64,000 nucleotides of DNA from assembly GCF_024385465.1 (NCBI RefSeq), contig NZ_JANFLS010000004.1, positions 372,001 to 436,000 on the forward strand, written 5' to 3'. Below are positions 17,153 to 26,023 of this stretch, piece after piece. The notes beneath the pieces are model-generated. The model was not told the origin of the DNA, searched no databases, and saw nothing but the letters and a program-made list of their open reading frames with translations. The stretch comes from Arthrobacter sp. zg-Y844. Its GTDB lineage: Bacteria > Actinomycetota > Actinomycetes > Actinomycetales > Micrococcaceae. The first letter of the stretch is position 1. The number at the start of each line of letters is the position of its first letter. The position numbers and the translations under genes are program-made.

Positions 17153-17707
17153 CTACCGGGGCGGTTCACGGGAGGCCGGCGGCGGCACCGGAAGCAGGAC
17201 CGAGGGCCGGCGGTCGGATACATAGTTGAGCGGATCCACATAGTCCCCGTCCAGCCGGACTCCCCAATGCACGCAACCCCGGCCGCAGTGCGATCCCGAC
17301 CGGACGGACCCCACCGCAGTGCCCTTGGACACTTCGGTACCCACCGGCACGGAAGCTTCGACGGGTTCAAAACTGCTCAACAAGCCGCCTCCGTGGTCAA
17401 TGGTCAGGACCGGCCTGTCCACCACCCGGCGGGCAAAAACGACGCGCCCGTCCGCAGGGACCAGGACCGCGGCGCCCTCGGCCGCGGCGACGTCGATACC
17501 GCGGTGCCCCGCCAGCCACGGCTGTGCCGGGGGATCGAAGGACCGCAGGAGGGCAGGCTCCGGGGCCAGGGGCCAGCTCCAGGGCGGGGAATATGCCGAC
17601 GCGGTGGCAGCGGACGGCGGGTCGACTGCCACCGACCCGGGGGCAAGGACGGACAGTACCGCCGCGAGGAGCAGGACAGGTGTTCGCTTCATGGAGCAAC
17701 GGTGCAT
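17153..17707 (-). CDS. Secreted M23 (LytM-type) peptidase-like protein
   Basis: The 184-residue protein begins with a signal peptide (KRTPVLLLAAVLSVLAPGSVA). Its M23 domain shows GHRGIDVAA (first metal-binding His and Asp) and GCVHWGVRLDGDYVDPLNY near the end. Where active M23 enzymes carry H-x-H, here only VHWG is seen, so catalytic competence is uncertain. It would act on peptidoglycan outside the membrane. ATG 17707 has GGGAG at 9 nt; ATG 17692 (MKRTP) is an alternative with no such site. It is divergent from rpsB, a position often taken by M23 proteins in actinobacteria. Confidence 0.85.
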   Translation of the reverse strand: MHRCSMKRTPVLLLAAVLSVLAPGSVAVDPPSAATASAYSPPWSWPLAPEPALLRSFDPPAQPWLAGHRGIDVAAAEGAAVLVPADGRVVFARRVVDRPVLTIDHGGGLLSSFEPVEASVPVGTEVSKGTAVGSVRSGSHCGRGCVHWGVRLDGDYVDPLNYVSDRRPSVLLPVPPPASREPPR

Positions 17708-18136
17708 CCGCGCGGGCTCCCGTTGCCGATTTCCCGGGCGTCCTGTTCGGAGTCCGGCCGCGGAAGCCGGGTGGGGAGGAAAGGTTGACGCCGGATGGCG
17801 GGGGTCCGGCGCTGTAGTACACTTGACGGAGCAGCTTGCTGTGCCATGGGACCTGCCCGGACGTTTTAGTCCAGGTCCGGTCCCGGGTTTGTCCGGTATT
17901 CACCGGGTTCACCCACCGGCATGGAGGCTGACTACGCGTATCCCAATTATCCCCGTCACAGGGGGTGCATCTCCAACGGTCCGGCAACGCCGGCAGGGGA
18001 GGCACGCCGCAGCTCCTACGGGGCAGCGGCTGATGGATACCAGGAGCTTCGCCCGCCCGGGCGTACAGCTAAAACCGTCAATTGGCAGTAGGACCAGTGC
18101 GCCGTGCGCACGGCTGCTGCCGGAAGGAGTGACGAC
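17708..18136 (+). promoter_or_regulatory. rpsB promoter region and long structured 5' leader
   Basis: A 429-bp gap separates the M23 gene from rpsB. TACACT at 17818-17823 is a candidate -10 element, which would give a leader of about 310 nt. The leader contains several possible hairpins, including GGACCTG/CAGGTCC (about 17849-17878), CCCC/GGGG near 17953 and GTGCGC/GCGCAC just before the ribosome-binding site. S2 autoregulation is a reasonable guess only. Confidence 0.45.
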
Positions 18137-19036
18137 ATGCCCGTCGTTACAATGCGCCAGCTGCTCGACAGCGGCGTCCACTTTGGTCACCAGACCCGCC
18201 GTTGGAACCCGAAGATGAAGCGTTTCATCTTCACCGAGCGCAACGGCATCTACATCATTGACCTGCAGCAGTCGCTGTCCTACATCGACCGTGCATTCGA
18301 GTTCGTCAAGGCCACTGTTGCCCACGGCGGAACCGTACTGTTCGTCGGTACCAAGAAGCAGGCACAGGAAGCAATCGCCGAGCAGGCCACCCGCGTTGGC
18401 CAGCCGTACGTGAACCAGCGCTGGCTCGGTGGCATGCTCACCAACTTCCAGACTGTCGCCAAGCGTATCCAGCGCATGAAGGAACTCGAAGAGATCAACT
18501 TCGAGGACGTCGCTTCCTCCGGCCACACGAAGAAGGAGCTCCTGCTTCTCCGTCGTGAACTGACCAAGCTGGAAACCAACCTCGGCGGCATCCGCAACCT
18601 GACCAAGGCTCCGTCCCTGCTCTGGATTGTTGACACGCAGAAGGAACACCTCGCCATTGACGAGGCCAAGAAGCTGAACATCCCCGTTGTTGCCATCCTG
18701 GACAGCAACTGCGATCCGGACGACGTCGACTTCCCGATCCCGGGTAACGACGACGCCATCCGCTCCGTCAACCTGCTGACCCGCGTCATTGCCGACGCCG
18801 TGGCCGAGGGCCTGATCGTCCGCCACAACAAGTCCGGCAACACGGAAGCCCCGGCCGAGCCGCTGGCCGAGTGGGAGCGCGAGCTCCTCGAAGGTGCTGC
18901 TGAGACCCCGGCCGCTGACGCCGCTGCTGAAGCTCCCGCTGCTGAAGCCGCTCCGGCCGCTGAAGCTGCTGAGGCTCCCGCCGCTGATGTCGACGCCATC
19001 GTTGACGCCCCGGCCGCTGAAGTAACCGAGAAGTAA
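18137..19036 (+). CDS. rpsB: 30S ribosomal protein S2
   Basis: The 299-residue protein starts at ATG 18137 ([20 protein letters not shown]) with GGAAGGAG upstream. The S2 core spans residues about 5-230 and includes [27 protein letters not shown] and [15 protein letters not shown]2 binds the small subunit late and is required for S1 and mRNA interaction. The last 50 residues are an Ala/Glu/Pro-rich acidic tail ([18 protein letters not shown]), commonly seen in actinobacterial S2. tsf follows after 128 bp. Confidence 0.98.
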   Translation: MPVVTMRQLLDSGVHFGHQTRRWNPKMKRFIFTERNGIYIIDLQQSLSYIDRAFEFVKATVAHGGTVLFVGTKKQAQEAIAEQATRVGQPYVNQRWLGGMLTNFQTVAKRIQRMKELEEINFEDVASSGHTKKELLLLRRELTKLETNLGGIRNLTKAPSLLWIVDTQKEHLAIDEAKKLNIPVVAILDSNCDPDDVDFPIPGNDDAIRSVNLLTRVIADAVAEGLIVRHNKSGNTEAPAEPLAEWERELLEGAAETPAADAAAEAPAAEAAPAAEAAEAPAADVDAIVDAPAAEVTEK

Positions 19037-19087
19037 AGAACGTATTTCCTTAGTCCGGGGGAAGTTATCCCCTGGACATGGGTTGTG

Positions 19088-19119
19088 GTGCGGCTGGCCG
19101 GTTTACCGGCCAGCCGCAC
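19088..19119 (+). terminator. Perfect intercistronic hairpin between rpsB and tsf
   Basis: A 14-bp perfect stem (GTGCGGCTGGCCGG/CCGGCCAGCCGCAC) with a TTTA loop and no T-tract after it. It may partially attenuate read-through into tsf or stabilise the rpsB 3' end. Confidence 0.6.
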
Positions 19120-19164
19120 TGGCAGAACCGCACCAATACTTATTACGGGAGGACTGGAGTCCAA

Positions 19165-20004
19165 ATGGCGAACTACACTGCTGCTGATATCAAGGCACTG
19201 CGCGAGCGCACCGGCGCAGGCATGATGGATGTAAAGAAGGCTCTGGACGAGGCCAACGGCGATGCCGACAAGGCCATGGAGCTTATCCGCATCAAGGGCC
19301 TGAAGGGCGCGACCAAGCGTGAAGGCCGTTCCACCGCTGAAGGCCTGGTTGCCGCCAAGGTCATCGACGGCACGGTTGGCGTCATGATCGAGCTGAACTG
19401 CGAGACCGACTTCGTTGCCAAGTCCCCGAAGTTCATCGAACTGGCTGACAAGGTCCTGGCCGCTGCAGTTGAATCTGCTGCTGCCGACGCCGAATCCCTC
19501 CTCGCCTACAACGTTGACGGCAAGCCGCTGTCCGAGGTTGTTGTCGAAGAAGGCGCCATCCTGGGCGAGAAGGTTGTCGTCCGCCGCGTGGCACGCATCG
19601 AAGGCAAGACCGTCGACGCGTACCTGCACAAGACCTCCAAGGATCTTCCGGCACAGGTCGGCGTGCTGTTCGCCGTTGACGGCGAAGGCGCAGAAGCTGC
19701 CACCGCCGCCCACGACATCGCCGTGCACACCGCTGCGTACGCCCCGACCTACCTGACCCGCGACGAAGTTCCGGCAGAGACGGTCGAGAACGAACGCCGC
19801 ATTGCAGACGAGACGGCACGCGCAGAGGGCAAGCCCGAGGGCGCACTGCCGAAGATCGTCGAAGGCCGCCTGACCGGTTTCTTCAAGGAAATCGTCCTGG
19901 TGGACCAGCCGTTCGCCAAGGACGCCAAGAAGACCGTGGGCAAGGTTCTCGAAGAAGCCGGTGTTGCACCGGCAGGCTTCGCCCGCTTCCGTGTAGGCGC
20001 CTAA
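19165..20004 (+). CDS. tsf: Translation elongation factor Ts
   Basis: The 279-residue guanine-nucleotide exchange factor for EF-Tu. Its N-terminal UBA-like module reads ALRERTGAGMMDVKKALDEA, and the core contains MIELNCETDFVAKSP, the segment that contacts EF-Tu. The ending LEEAGVAPAGFARFRVG is typical. Start ATG 19165 (MANYTAADIK) follows GGGAGG and GGAG motifs. It forms the usual rpsB-tsf pair and is closed by a strong terminator. Confidence 0.98.
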   Translation: MANYTAADIKALRERTGAGMMDVKKALDEANGDADKAMELIRIKGLKGATKREGRSTAEGLVAAKVIDGTVGVMIELNCETDFVAKSPKFIELADKVLAAAVESAAADAESLLAYNVDGKPLSEVVVEEGAILGEKVVVRRVARIEGKTVDAYLHKTSKDLPAQVGVLFAVDGEGAEAATAAHDIAVHTAAYAPTYLTRDEVPAETVENERRIADETARAEGKPEGALPKIVEGRLTGFFKEIVLVDQPFAKDAKKTVGKVLEEAGVAPAGFARFRVGA

Positions 20005-20046
20005 TTAGTTAGGTAACAACGGTTTCGACGGAAACGTCATCACAGC

Positions 20047-20083
20047 AAAGGGGGTGGTCACCACGGGTGACCACCCCTTTTCT
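20047..20083 (+). terminator. Rho-independent terminator after tsf
   Basis: AAAGGGGGTGGTCACC pairs with GGTGACCACCCCTTT around a 3-nt ACG loop, continuing into TTTTCTCT. Confidence 0.93.
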
Positions 20084-20143
20084 CTGCCCAGAACAGCTCA
20101 CTAGTCTTAAAAGCAGCACCAGCACCTATGCCCGGGAGGCACA

Positions 20144-20875
20144 ATGGCCCACGTATTGAAAGAAACCGATTCCCCGCGACGACGGGTCCTGCTGAAGCTC
20201 TCGGGAGAGGTGTTCGGCGGCGGCAAACTCGGTGTGGATCCGGATACCGTGCGGGCAGTGGCCAAGCAGATCGCTGCGACCGTGGGCGAGGTTGAAGTGG
20301 CCATCGTCGTCGGCGGCGGCAACTTCTTCCGCGGCGCGGAGCTGTCCACCAGCGGCATGGACCGCTCCCGTGCGGACTACATGGGCATGCTCGGCACCGT
20401 GATGAACTGCCTGGCACTGCAGGACTTCCTGGAGCAGGCCGGCGTCGAGACCCGCGTCCAGAGCGCCATCACCATGGGACAGGTGGCTGAGGCCTACATT
20501 CCGCGGCGCGCCATCCGACACCTGGAAAAGGGCCGCGTGGTCATCTTCGGTGCCGGCGCAGGCCTGCCGTACTTCTCCACCGACACGGTCGCCGCCCAGC
20601 GCGCGCTGGAAGTGCACGCAGACGAGGTGCTGATGGCCAAGAGCGGCGTGGACGGTGTCTACACTGCCGATCCGAACAAGGATTCCACCGCGGTACGGCT
20701 GGAAACCCTGACGTACGACGACGCCCTGCGCCAGGACATCCGCGTTATGGACCAGACGGCCATGACCATGTGCAAGGACAACGACCTGAACATGGTTGTC
20801 TTCGGCATGGAGGGTGAAGGCAACGTAACCCGGGCACTCCGCGGAGAGAAGATCGGCACCATCGTCTCCAACTAA
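20144..20875 (+). CDS. pyrH: UMP kinase
   Basis: The 243-residue enzyme phosphorylates UMP to UDP with ATP in pyrimidine nucleotide synthesis. Amino-acid-kinase family motifs are visible: [14 protein letters not shown] at the N-terminus, [24 protein letters not shown], and [17 protein letters not shown] followed by the [12 protein letters not shown] nucleotide loop. GGGAGG lies 5 nt before ATG 20144. TAGTCT near 20103 may be its -10 element. A duplicated terminator separates it from frr, so frr probably has its own promoter. Confidence 0.98.
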   Translation: MAHVLKETDSPRRRVLLKLSGEVFGGGKLGVDPDTVRAVAKQIAATVGEVEVAIVVGGGNFFRGAELSTSGMDRSRADYMGMLGTVMNCLALQDFLEQAGVETRVQSAITMGQVAEAYIPRRAIRHLEKGRVVIFGAGAGLPYFSTDTVAAQRALEVHADEVLMAKSGVDGVYTADPNKDSTAVRLETLTYDDALRQDIRVMDQTAMTMCKDNDLNMVVFGMEGEGNVTRALRGEKIGTIVSN

Positions 20876-20892
20876 CTCTGGAGCGATATACA

Positions 20893-20947
20893 GGGTGCGG
20901 GTTCCCCTTCACCTCGCAGGCTCGGTGCAGGGAACCCGCACCCTTTT
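20893..20947 (+). terminator. Terminator after pyrH, first copy
   Basis: A 14-bp perfect stem (GGGTGCGGGTTCCC/GGGAACCCGCACCC) with a 23-nt loop, followed by TTTT. Confidence 0.88.
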
Positions 20948-20956
20948 GCGCCGAAA

Positions 20957-21005
20957 GGGTTCCCCTTCACCTCGCAGGCTCGGTGCAGGGAACCCGCACC
21001 CTTTT
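20957..21005 (+). terminator. Terminator after pyrH, second tandem copy
   Basis: GGGTTCCC pairs with GGGAACCC, and the right arm continues CGCACCCTTTT exactly as in the first copy. The 50-bp unit 20899-20948 recurs without mismatch at 20957-21006. The left arm is shorter, so this copy is a weaker hairpin, and the two copies can also pair with each other. Confidence 0.8.
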
Positions 21006-21078
21006 GGCTTAGGATGATAGAAGAGTCCGGCCACTAAGCTGATAGCGCTTGGTGGACACTGTTTTATGAGGAGAGACC

Positions 21079-21636
21079 GTGATCGAAGACACCTTGAAAG
21101 AGGCCGCCGACAAGATGGACAAGGCGGTGGAAGTTGCTAAGGAGGACTTCTCCTCCGTCCGCACAGGCCGCGCCAACCCGGCGCTGTTCAACCGGGTGCT
21201 GGTGGACTACTACGGTTCGCCGACGCAGCTGCAGCAGCTGGCATCCTTCGCCACTCCCGACGCCCGCACACTGCTCATCACGCCCTACGATGTCAGCGCC
21301 CTGCGCGCCATCGAGCGGGCACTGAGCGACTCCGAGGTCGGCGCCAACCCGTCCAACGACGGTAAGGTCATCCGGGTCATCATGCCCGAGCTGACGCAGG
21401 ACCGCCGTAAGGAATACGTCAAGATTGTCCGCGGCAAGGCCGAGGACGCCAAGGTTTCCGTCCGCAACATCCGCCGCAAGGCCAAGGACGGCATTGACCG
21501 CCTGGTGAAGGACAGCGAAGTGGGCGAGGACGACGGCGCTCGTGCGGAAAAGGATCTCGATGCACTGACCAAGGCGCACACGGATTCCATTGACGAGCTC
21601 CTCAAGCGCAAGGAAGCCGAGCTTCTCGAGGTCTGA
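21079..21636 (+). CDS. frr: Ribosome recycling factor
   Basis: The 185-residue factor works with EF-G to split post-termination ribosomes. Recognisable segments are [28 protein letters not shown]-like [24 protein letters not shown] and the final helix [14 protein letters not shown]-type. GTG 21079 has TGAGGAGAG upstream. Its stop overlaps the cdsA start by one base (TGATG), giving translational coupling. Confidence 0.98.
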   Translation: MIEDTLKEAADKMDKAVEVAKEDFSSVRTGRANPALFNRVLVDYYGSPTQLQQLASFATPDARTLLITPYDVSALRAIERALSDSEVGANPSNDGKVIRVIMPELTQDRRKEYVKIVRGKAEDAKVSVRNIRRKAKDGIDRLVKDSEVGEDDGARAEKDLDALTKAHTDSIDELLKRKEAELLEV

Positions 21637-22604
21637 TGAGTGACGCCCAGCCTCCAACCCGGGCTGGCGGTTCACCGTCCGTCGAGACAGTTCCGGCAGC
21701 AGCAAAGGCCAAGGAAATGAGTGCAGCTGATTCAGGACAGGTCGGCGGCCGCACCGCCCGGGGCCGCCGGTCTGCCGAGAAACCCGTAAAGGTCTCGCGC
21801 GCCGGACGCAATCTGCCTGCTGCCATCGCCGTTGGCGTGATCTTGCTCGGCTCCCTGCTTAGCGGCCTCCTCTTTTTCCCTTTCGCCATTGTGATTATTG
21901 CGGTCGGCTTCGCTGCCGTCGGCGTCTGGGAAGTCAACCGTGCGCTCGAAGTGCGCGGCATGAAAGTGCCGCAGGTGCCGGTGCTGGTCGGTTCCGTGGC
22001 GCTGCCGTTCGCGGCGTTCTTCGGCGGCACGGAAGCATTGGCCTTTGCGATGGTCGCAACGTCCGTTGCCATCCTCCTGTGGCGGAGCATCGACACCGCT
22101 GCCGAAGCGATCCAGAGCATCCTCGCCGGTATTTTCGTGGTTCTCTGGGTGCCGTTCCTGTTGAGCTTTGCGCTCCTGCTGCTGCGCGAACCCGATGGAC
22201 AGGTTCGAGTCGCCGTACTGCTCCTGCTCGTGGTCTCCAATGACACCTTCGGCTACCTGGTAGGTGCCTTCTTCGGTAAGCACCCGATGGCGCCGAAGAT
22301 CAGCCCGAAGAAGTCCTGGGAAGGCTTTGCAGGCTCTGCCGTCGGCGCCGCCATCGTCGGCGTCGGGGCTGCAGTCCTGTTCCTGGACCAGCCCTGGTGG
22401 TTCGGCGTGGTGCTCGCAGTGGCGACAGTTGCCGCGGCCACCGCCGGCGACTTCTCCGAGTCCATGGTCAAGCGGGAACTCGGGGTAAAGGACATGTCCA
22501 ACCTCCTGCCGGGACACGGCGGTGTAATGGACCGGCTGGACTCCGTGGTGTTCGCCTCCCCGGTGGTGTTCCTGCTGTCGGTGCTGCTCTCTACGGCTTC
22601 CTAG
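21636..22604 (+). CDS. cdsA: Phosphatidate cytidylyltransferase (CDP-diglyceride synthase)
   Basis: The 322-residue membrane enzyme makes CDP-diacylglycerol from phosphatidate and CTP, the precursor of all phospholipids. A 60-residue polar N-terminal extension precedes about eight helices. The family signature is clear near the C-terminus: GDFSESMVKRELGVKDMSNL followed by LPGHGGVMDRLDS. Another conserved segment is KISPKKSWEGFAGS. ATG 21636 overlaps the frr stop by one base. It supplies the substrate for proteins such as the CDP-alcohol phosphatidyltransferase at 12642. Confidence 0.96.
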   Translation: MSDAQPPTRAGGSPSVETVPAAAKAKEMSAADSGQVGGRTARGRRSAEKPVKVSRAGRNLPAAIAVGVILLGSLLSGLLFFPFAIVIIAVGFAAVGVWEVNRALEVRGMKVPQVPVLVGSVALPFAAFFGGTEALAFAMVATSVAILLWRSIDTAAEAIQSILAGIFVVLWVPFLLSFALLLLREPDGQVRVAVLLLLVVSNDTFGYLVGAFFGKHPMAPKISPKKSWEGFAGSAVGAAIVGVGAAVLFLDQPWWFGVVLAVATVAAATAGDFSESMVKRELGVKDMSNLLPGHGGVMDRLDSVVFASPVVFLLSVLLSTAS

Positions 22605-22660
22605 CAGGAGCAACCGTAACGGTCCGGCAACGGCCGGTGTGCCGGATCACGTCCGCGGCA

Positions 22661-22701
22661 CGGGCATCGTAAGATGTTTGAGAGTTTTCAGACGATGCCC
22701 G
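22661..22701. promoter_or_regulatory. 10-bp inverted repeat between cdsA and the DivIVA-domain gene
   Basis: CGGGCATCGT and ACGATGCCCG are perfect inverted arms with a 21-nt A/T-rich spacer that contains TAAGAT, a possible -10 element. It could be an operator over the promoter of the next gene or a weak terminator. Confidence 0.45.
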
Positions 22702-22777
22702 GCAGGCGCCCTGTAGGGACAACCGGCTCCAGCGGCAATAACTCCGCGGGGAAAAACCACAGAGGAACAATTTATTC

Positions 22778-23356
22778 ATGGACGATGTGCGGCAGGCCAG
22801 TGCCCCTTTCGAACGCGTGGGACGACGGGACTACGGCTACAACATCCGCCAGGTCGATGAGTTCCTGACGAAAGCCAGGAACTACTACAACTCGGATTCC
22901 ACGTCGGCTAATCCGGTGACCAGCGCGGACGTCCGGTCCATGGCGTTCGACCCGGCGAAGGGCGGTTACGAGCCGCAGGCGGTGGACGCCGCGCTGGACC
23001 GGCTGGAGGACGTTTTCGCCCAGCGGGAACGGGACCGCCTGATTTCCGACCGCGGCGAAGAAGCCTGGCTGCTGCAGATCGGGCGGATGTCCGCGGTCCT
23101 CAGGGCCCGCCTGCACCGCAAGCCGGGGGAGCGGTTCCGCCGCCCCGGCCGGAAACGCGTCACCAGTTACAACGTCGAGGACGTTGACGCACTGTGCAAC
23201 GAACTCCTCGGATACTTCGAACACGACCGGCCCCTCAGCGTAGACGTGGTGCGCCGCGCCGTCTTCCGTGAGGCCAAGGGCGGGCAGGGGTACGAGGAAA
23301 GCCAGGTGGATGCCTTCCTCGACCGGGTGGTCGAACTGATGGCTTCCATCGACTAG
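22778..23356 (+). CDS. DivIVA-domain repeat protein
   Basis: The 192-residue protein contains short modules of the DivIVA/DivI1A type: FERVGRRDYGYNIRQVDEFL at the N-terminus, MAFDPAKGGYEPQAVDAALD in the middle and FREAKGGQGYEESQVDAFLD near the end. The conserved elements are the aromatic or charged start, G-Y and V-D-x-(F/A)-L. Unlike polar-growth DivIVA/Wag31 it has no long coiled coil. Such proteins are frequent next to cdsA in Micrococcaceae; their role is not settled. GAGGAA precedes ATG 22778 by about 10 nt. It converges on the next gene with 6 bp between stops and no visible terminator. Confidence 0.82.
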   Translation: MDDVRQASAPFERVGRRDYGYNIRQVDEFLTKARNYYNSDSTSANPVTSADVRSMAFDPAKGGYEPQAVDAALDRLEDVFAQRERDRLISDRGEEAWLLQIGRMSAVLRARLHRKPGERFRRPGRKRVTSYNVEDVDALCNELLGYFEHDRPLSVDVVRRAVFREAKGGQGYEESQVDAFLDRVVELMASID

Positions 23357-23362
23357 GTGGTC

Positions 23363-24886
23363 CTAGCGGGCCCCTGTTCCGGTCCCCGGCCGGGGCCTAT
23401 CCAGTGGTTCCGGCGTGTGCAGCTGCGCCATGAACTTTGCCGTTCCGTCCGGCGCTGATCCGGCGGTCAGCCGGGACACCACCACCATCACGGCAAACGC
23501 TGCGGGAACTGTCCAGGCCGCGGGCTGTTCGATCCAGGCGGGTACGCCGGCACCCGCCCGCGGCAGGATGGCCGCGGCGGCCATTGCCCCGCCGCACAGC
23601 AGCGCGCCGGTCAGCATTCCCGCTCCGGCGCCCGCCGCCGTCAGCCGGCGCCACCAGATGCCCAGCACCAGCAGCGGGCACAGGGTGGAGGCCGTGAATG
23701 CGAAAACCGTGCCGATGCTGCCGGCTAGCGCGGAGGATTCGGTCAGCAGGGCAATGACCAGGGGTACGACGGCGGCCAGCACGGCGGAGACCCGGAACCC
23801 GCCGACACTGCCGCGGAAGAACTCCTGGCTGATCACTCCCGCGAGCGAGACCGTCAGCCCGCTGCTCGTGGAGAGGAACGCCGCGAATGCCCCAGCCGTG
23901 ACCAGGGCCGCCAGCAGGTCGCCGGTGGCGCCGTCGAACACCCGCCCCGGCAGCAGCAGCACGGTCGCATCCGCGGCACCGCCGGCGGCCAGGTCCGGGG
24001 TATAGATTCTGCCCAGCACCCCGTAGGTGATCGGGAAGATGTAGAAGAGCGAGAGCAGCCCCAGGACAATCAGGGTGGTCCGCCGGGCGGAGGGGCCGTC
24101 GGGGTTGGTGTAGAAACGGACCAGCACGTGGGGGAGTCCCAGGGTGCCGCAGAGCAGGGCGATGCTCAGCGAAATATTGCGGTACAGCGGAGCGTGGGTT
24201 TCCGGGTTCAGTGCCTCCGCCAGGATCTGCCCGCCGCCGGCGGGCGGGCCGTCACCGGCGAGGCGGAAGAGGACGAACAGCACCGGTACGGCAATCGCCA
24301 CCAGCTTCAGCCAGTACTGGAAAGCCTGCACAAACGTGATGGAGCGCATCCCGCCGGTCACCACGCTGAGGCAGACGACGCCGGTGACCACCAGGCAGCC
24401 GATCTCCGCGGGCAGCCCGGTGGTGATGCGCATGGTCAGCGCCGCACCGTGCAGCTGCGGCACAATGTACAACCAGCCGACGGCGATCACCAGCAGGCTG
24501 GTGAGGCGCCGCACGGGGAGCGACTCCAGCCGGGCCGAGGCGAAGTCCGGCACGGTGTAGGCGCCGGACCGGCGCAGCGGCGCCGCGACGAAGAGCAGGA
24601 GCATGAGGTAGCCGCCGGTGTAGCCGATGGGGAACCAGAGCGCGTCCACCCCGGAAGCGACAATCAGCCCCGCCACACCCAGGAAGCTGGCTGCCGAGAG
24701 GTATTCGCCGCCGATGGCCGAGGCGTTCCACCAGGGTTTCACCGTCCGGGAGGCAACATAGAAGTCGCTGGTGGTCCGCGAGATCCGCAGGCCGTAGAAA
24801 CCGATCAGCAGGGTCGCGGCGGAAACCAGTGCCAGCGCCGTGTAGCCGATGCCGGGGTTCATGCCTGCGGCCACATCCCAGTTCAC
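23363..24886 (-). CDS. Sodium:solute symporter family protein (acetate/monocarboxylate type)
   Basis: The 507-residue protein has about 13 helices and SSS-family signatures: DFYVASRTVKPWWNASAIGG, EYLSAASFLGVAGL, GLPHVLVRFYT and FLSTSSGLTVSLAGVISQ. The closest recognisable type is cation:acetate or pyruvate symporter. GTG 24886 follows the upstream stop by 3 bp, so it is the last gene of the four-gene HK-RR-small protein-symporter operon. That placement suggests its expression or activity is tied to the two-component system. Its paralogue lies at 27825, divergently oriented. Confidence 0.9.
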   Translation of the reverse strand: MNWDVAAGMNPGIGYTALALVSAATLLIGFYGLRISRTTSDFYVASRTVKPWWNASAIGGEYLSAASFLGVAGLIVASGVDALWFPIGYTGGYLMLLLFVAAPLRRSGAYTVPDFASARLESLPVRRLTSLLVIAVGWLYIVPQLHGAALTMRITTGLPAEIGCLVVTGVVCLSVVTGGMRSITFVQAFQYWLKLVAIAVPVLFVLFRLAGDGPPAGGGQILAEALNPETHAPLYRNISLSIALLCGTLGLPHVLVRFYTNPDGPSARRTTLIVLGLLSLFYIFPITYGVLGRIYTPDLAAGGAADATVLLLPGRVFDGATGDLLAALVTAGAFAAFLSTSSGLTVSLAGVISQEFFRGSVGGFRVSAVLAAVVPLVIALLTESSALAGSIGTVFAFTASTLCPLLVLGIWWRRLTAAGAGAGMLTGALLCGGAMAAAAILPRAGAGVPAWIEQPAAWTVPAAFAVMVVVSRLTAGSAPDGTAKFMAQLHTPEPLDRPRPGTGTGAR

Positions 24887-24889
24887 CGG

Positions 24890-25276
24890 CTACCGTCCGT
24901 CCACCAGGTCGCGGTACCGGTTTTCGTTCCGCTGGGCACTCAGGACGTAGAGGAGCCCGCAACCGATGACCAGCGGATATACGCCGACGCCGAGCAGGAT
25001 CCACGGAGCAGGGACACCGAAAACGGACAGTTCGGCAATCACGGGCAGGAAAGCCAGCAGCACCGGAACGCTGAGCAGGATCAGCAGGAAGCCGCCGCCC
25101 ACCACCAGTGCCAGCCGGAGCTGGCTGCGGATCAGGGAACCGATGATCAGCTCGCCCACCTCGGACTGCTCGTCCAGCTCCCGGGACACCGGGAACGGGG
25201 CCGCGCCCGTGCCTGGTGCGGTCACCCGGACGCGCCGGGAACCAGGTTCGGCGGCGGGAGTGGATTCCCCGGTCAC
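24890..25276 (-). CDS. Small membrane protein of the symporter operon (two helices)
   Basis: GTG 25276 was chosen because it overlaps the stop of the response regulator by 4 bp (GTGA), giving 128 residues; GTG 25225 is a possible shorter start and longer readings run into the regulator gene. Two hydrophobic helices (LRLALVVGGGFLLILLSVPVL and a segment beginning FGVPAPWILLGVGVYPLV) follow a polar N-terminus with LDEQSEVGELIIGSLIRSQ. In layout it matches DUF485-type proteins that accompany SSS transporters, though the sequence is not clearly DUF485. It probably assists the symporter encoded 3 bp downstream. Confidence 0.75.
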   Translation of the reverse strand: MTGESTPAAEPGSRRVRVTAPGTGAAPFPVSRELDEQSEVGELIIGSLIRSQLRLALVVGGGFLLILLSVPVLLAFLPVIAELSVFGVPAPWILLGVGVYPLVIGCGLLYVLSAQRNENRYRDLVDGR

Positions 25277-26013
25277 TGCGTGGGCCGGACGCGGCCGGCG
25301 GCGAGTGTGTTGCGCACTGCGGGCAGGTGCCGCCGGCTGACCGGAAGGTCCACCTCGCCCAGCCGCACGCTTGCCCGTCCTCCGGTGAGCCGCACCTGGC
25401 GGATGTGGGTCCGGGCCACCAGGAAGGACCGGTGGATGCGCACGAACCCGGCACCGGCCCACTGCTCCTCCAGGTCCGCCAGCGGAACCCGGATCAGGTA
25501 GCTGGCGTCCGCGGTGTGCAGCCGGGCATAGTCGCCCTGCGCCTGGACGTAGCGGATGTCGCCGCGGGGGATGATCCTCGTCGTCGCGCCCTGGACCACC
25601 GTGACGACGTCGGCGTCCTCCGGTTCGGCGTCGGCCGCGAGCTCGCAGATCCGGCGGACCGACTCGGAGAGCCGCTCCGGCCGGACGGGTTTCAGCAGGT
25701 AGTCGAGGGCGGCGAGGTCAAAGGCCCGCAGTGCCTGGTCCTCATCCGCGGTCACGAAGACGACGGCGGGCGGACGCTCGCGCCGGCCCAGCGCCTTAGC
25801 GATGTCCAGGCCGGAGAGGGCCGGCATGTGGATGTCGAGGAAGACGGCGTCGACGTCGCGGGTCTCGATTTCGTGCAGTGCCTGGGCGCCGCTGGCGGCC
25901 CGGTGGACCGTACCGATCCGGGCATCCAGGCCCAGGAGGTAGGCGAGCTCCTCGACGGCGGGGGCTTCGTCGTCGGCCACTACCACGGTGAGCGGCCGGA
26001 GAGGTTTGCGCAT
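25273..26013 (-). CDS. LytTR-family response regulator
   Basis: The 246-residue regulator has a receiver domain at residues about 8-125 with acidic pair DDE near residue 14, phospho-acceptor Asp60 in VFLDIHMPALSG and Lys in LLKPVRPE. A LytTR DNA-binding domain occupies about 140-240 (IRYVQAQGDYARLHT, FVRIHRSFLVA). LytTR proteins bind pairs of short direct repeats phased by whole helical turns; such an array is present at 27267-27327. It begins 10 bp after the kinase stop and overlaps the next gene by 4 bp. Confidence 0.93.
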   Translation of the reverse strand: MRKPLRPLTVVVADDEAPAVEELAYLLGLDARIGTVHRAASGAQALHEIETRDVDAVFLDIHMPALSGLDIAKALGRRERPPAVVFVTADEDQALRAFDLAALDYLLKPVRPERLSESVRRICELAADAEPEDADVVTVVQGATTRIIPRGDIRYVQAQGDYARLHTADASYLIRVPLADLEEQWAGAGFVRIHRSFLVARTHIRQVRLTGGRASVRLGEVDLPVSRRHLPAVRNTLAAGRVRPTQ

Positions 26014-26023
26014 GGAGAACAGG

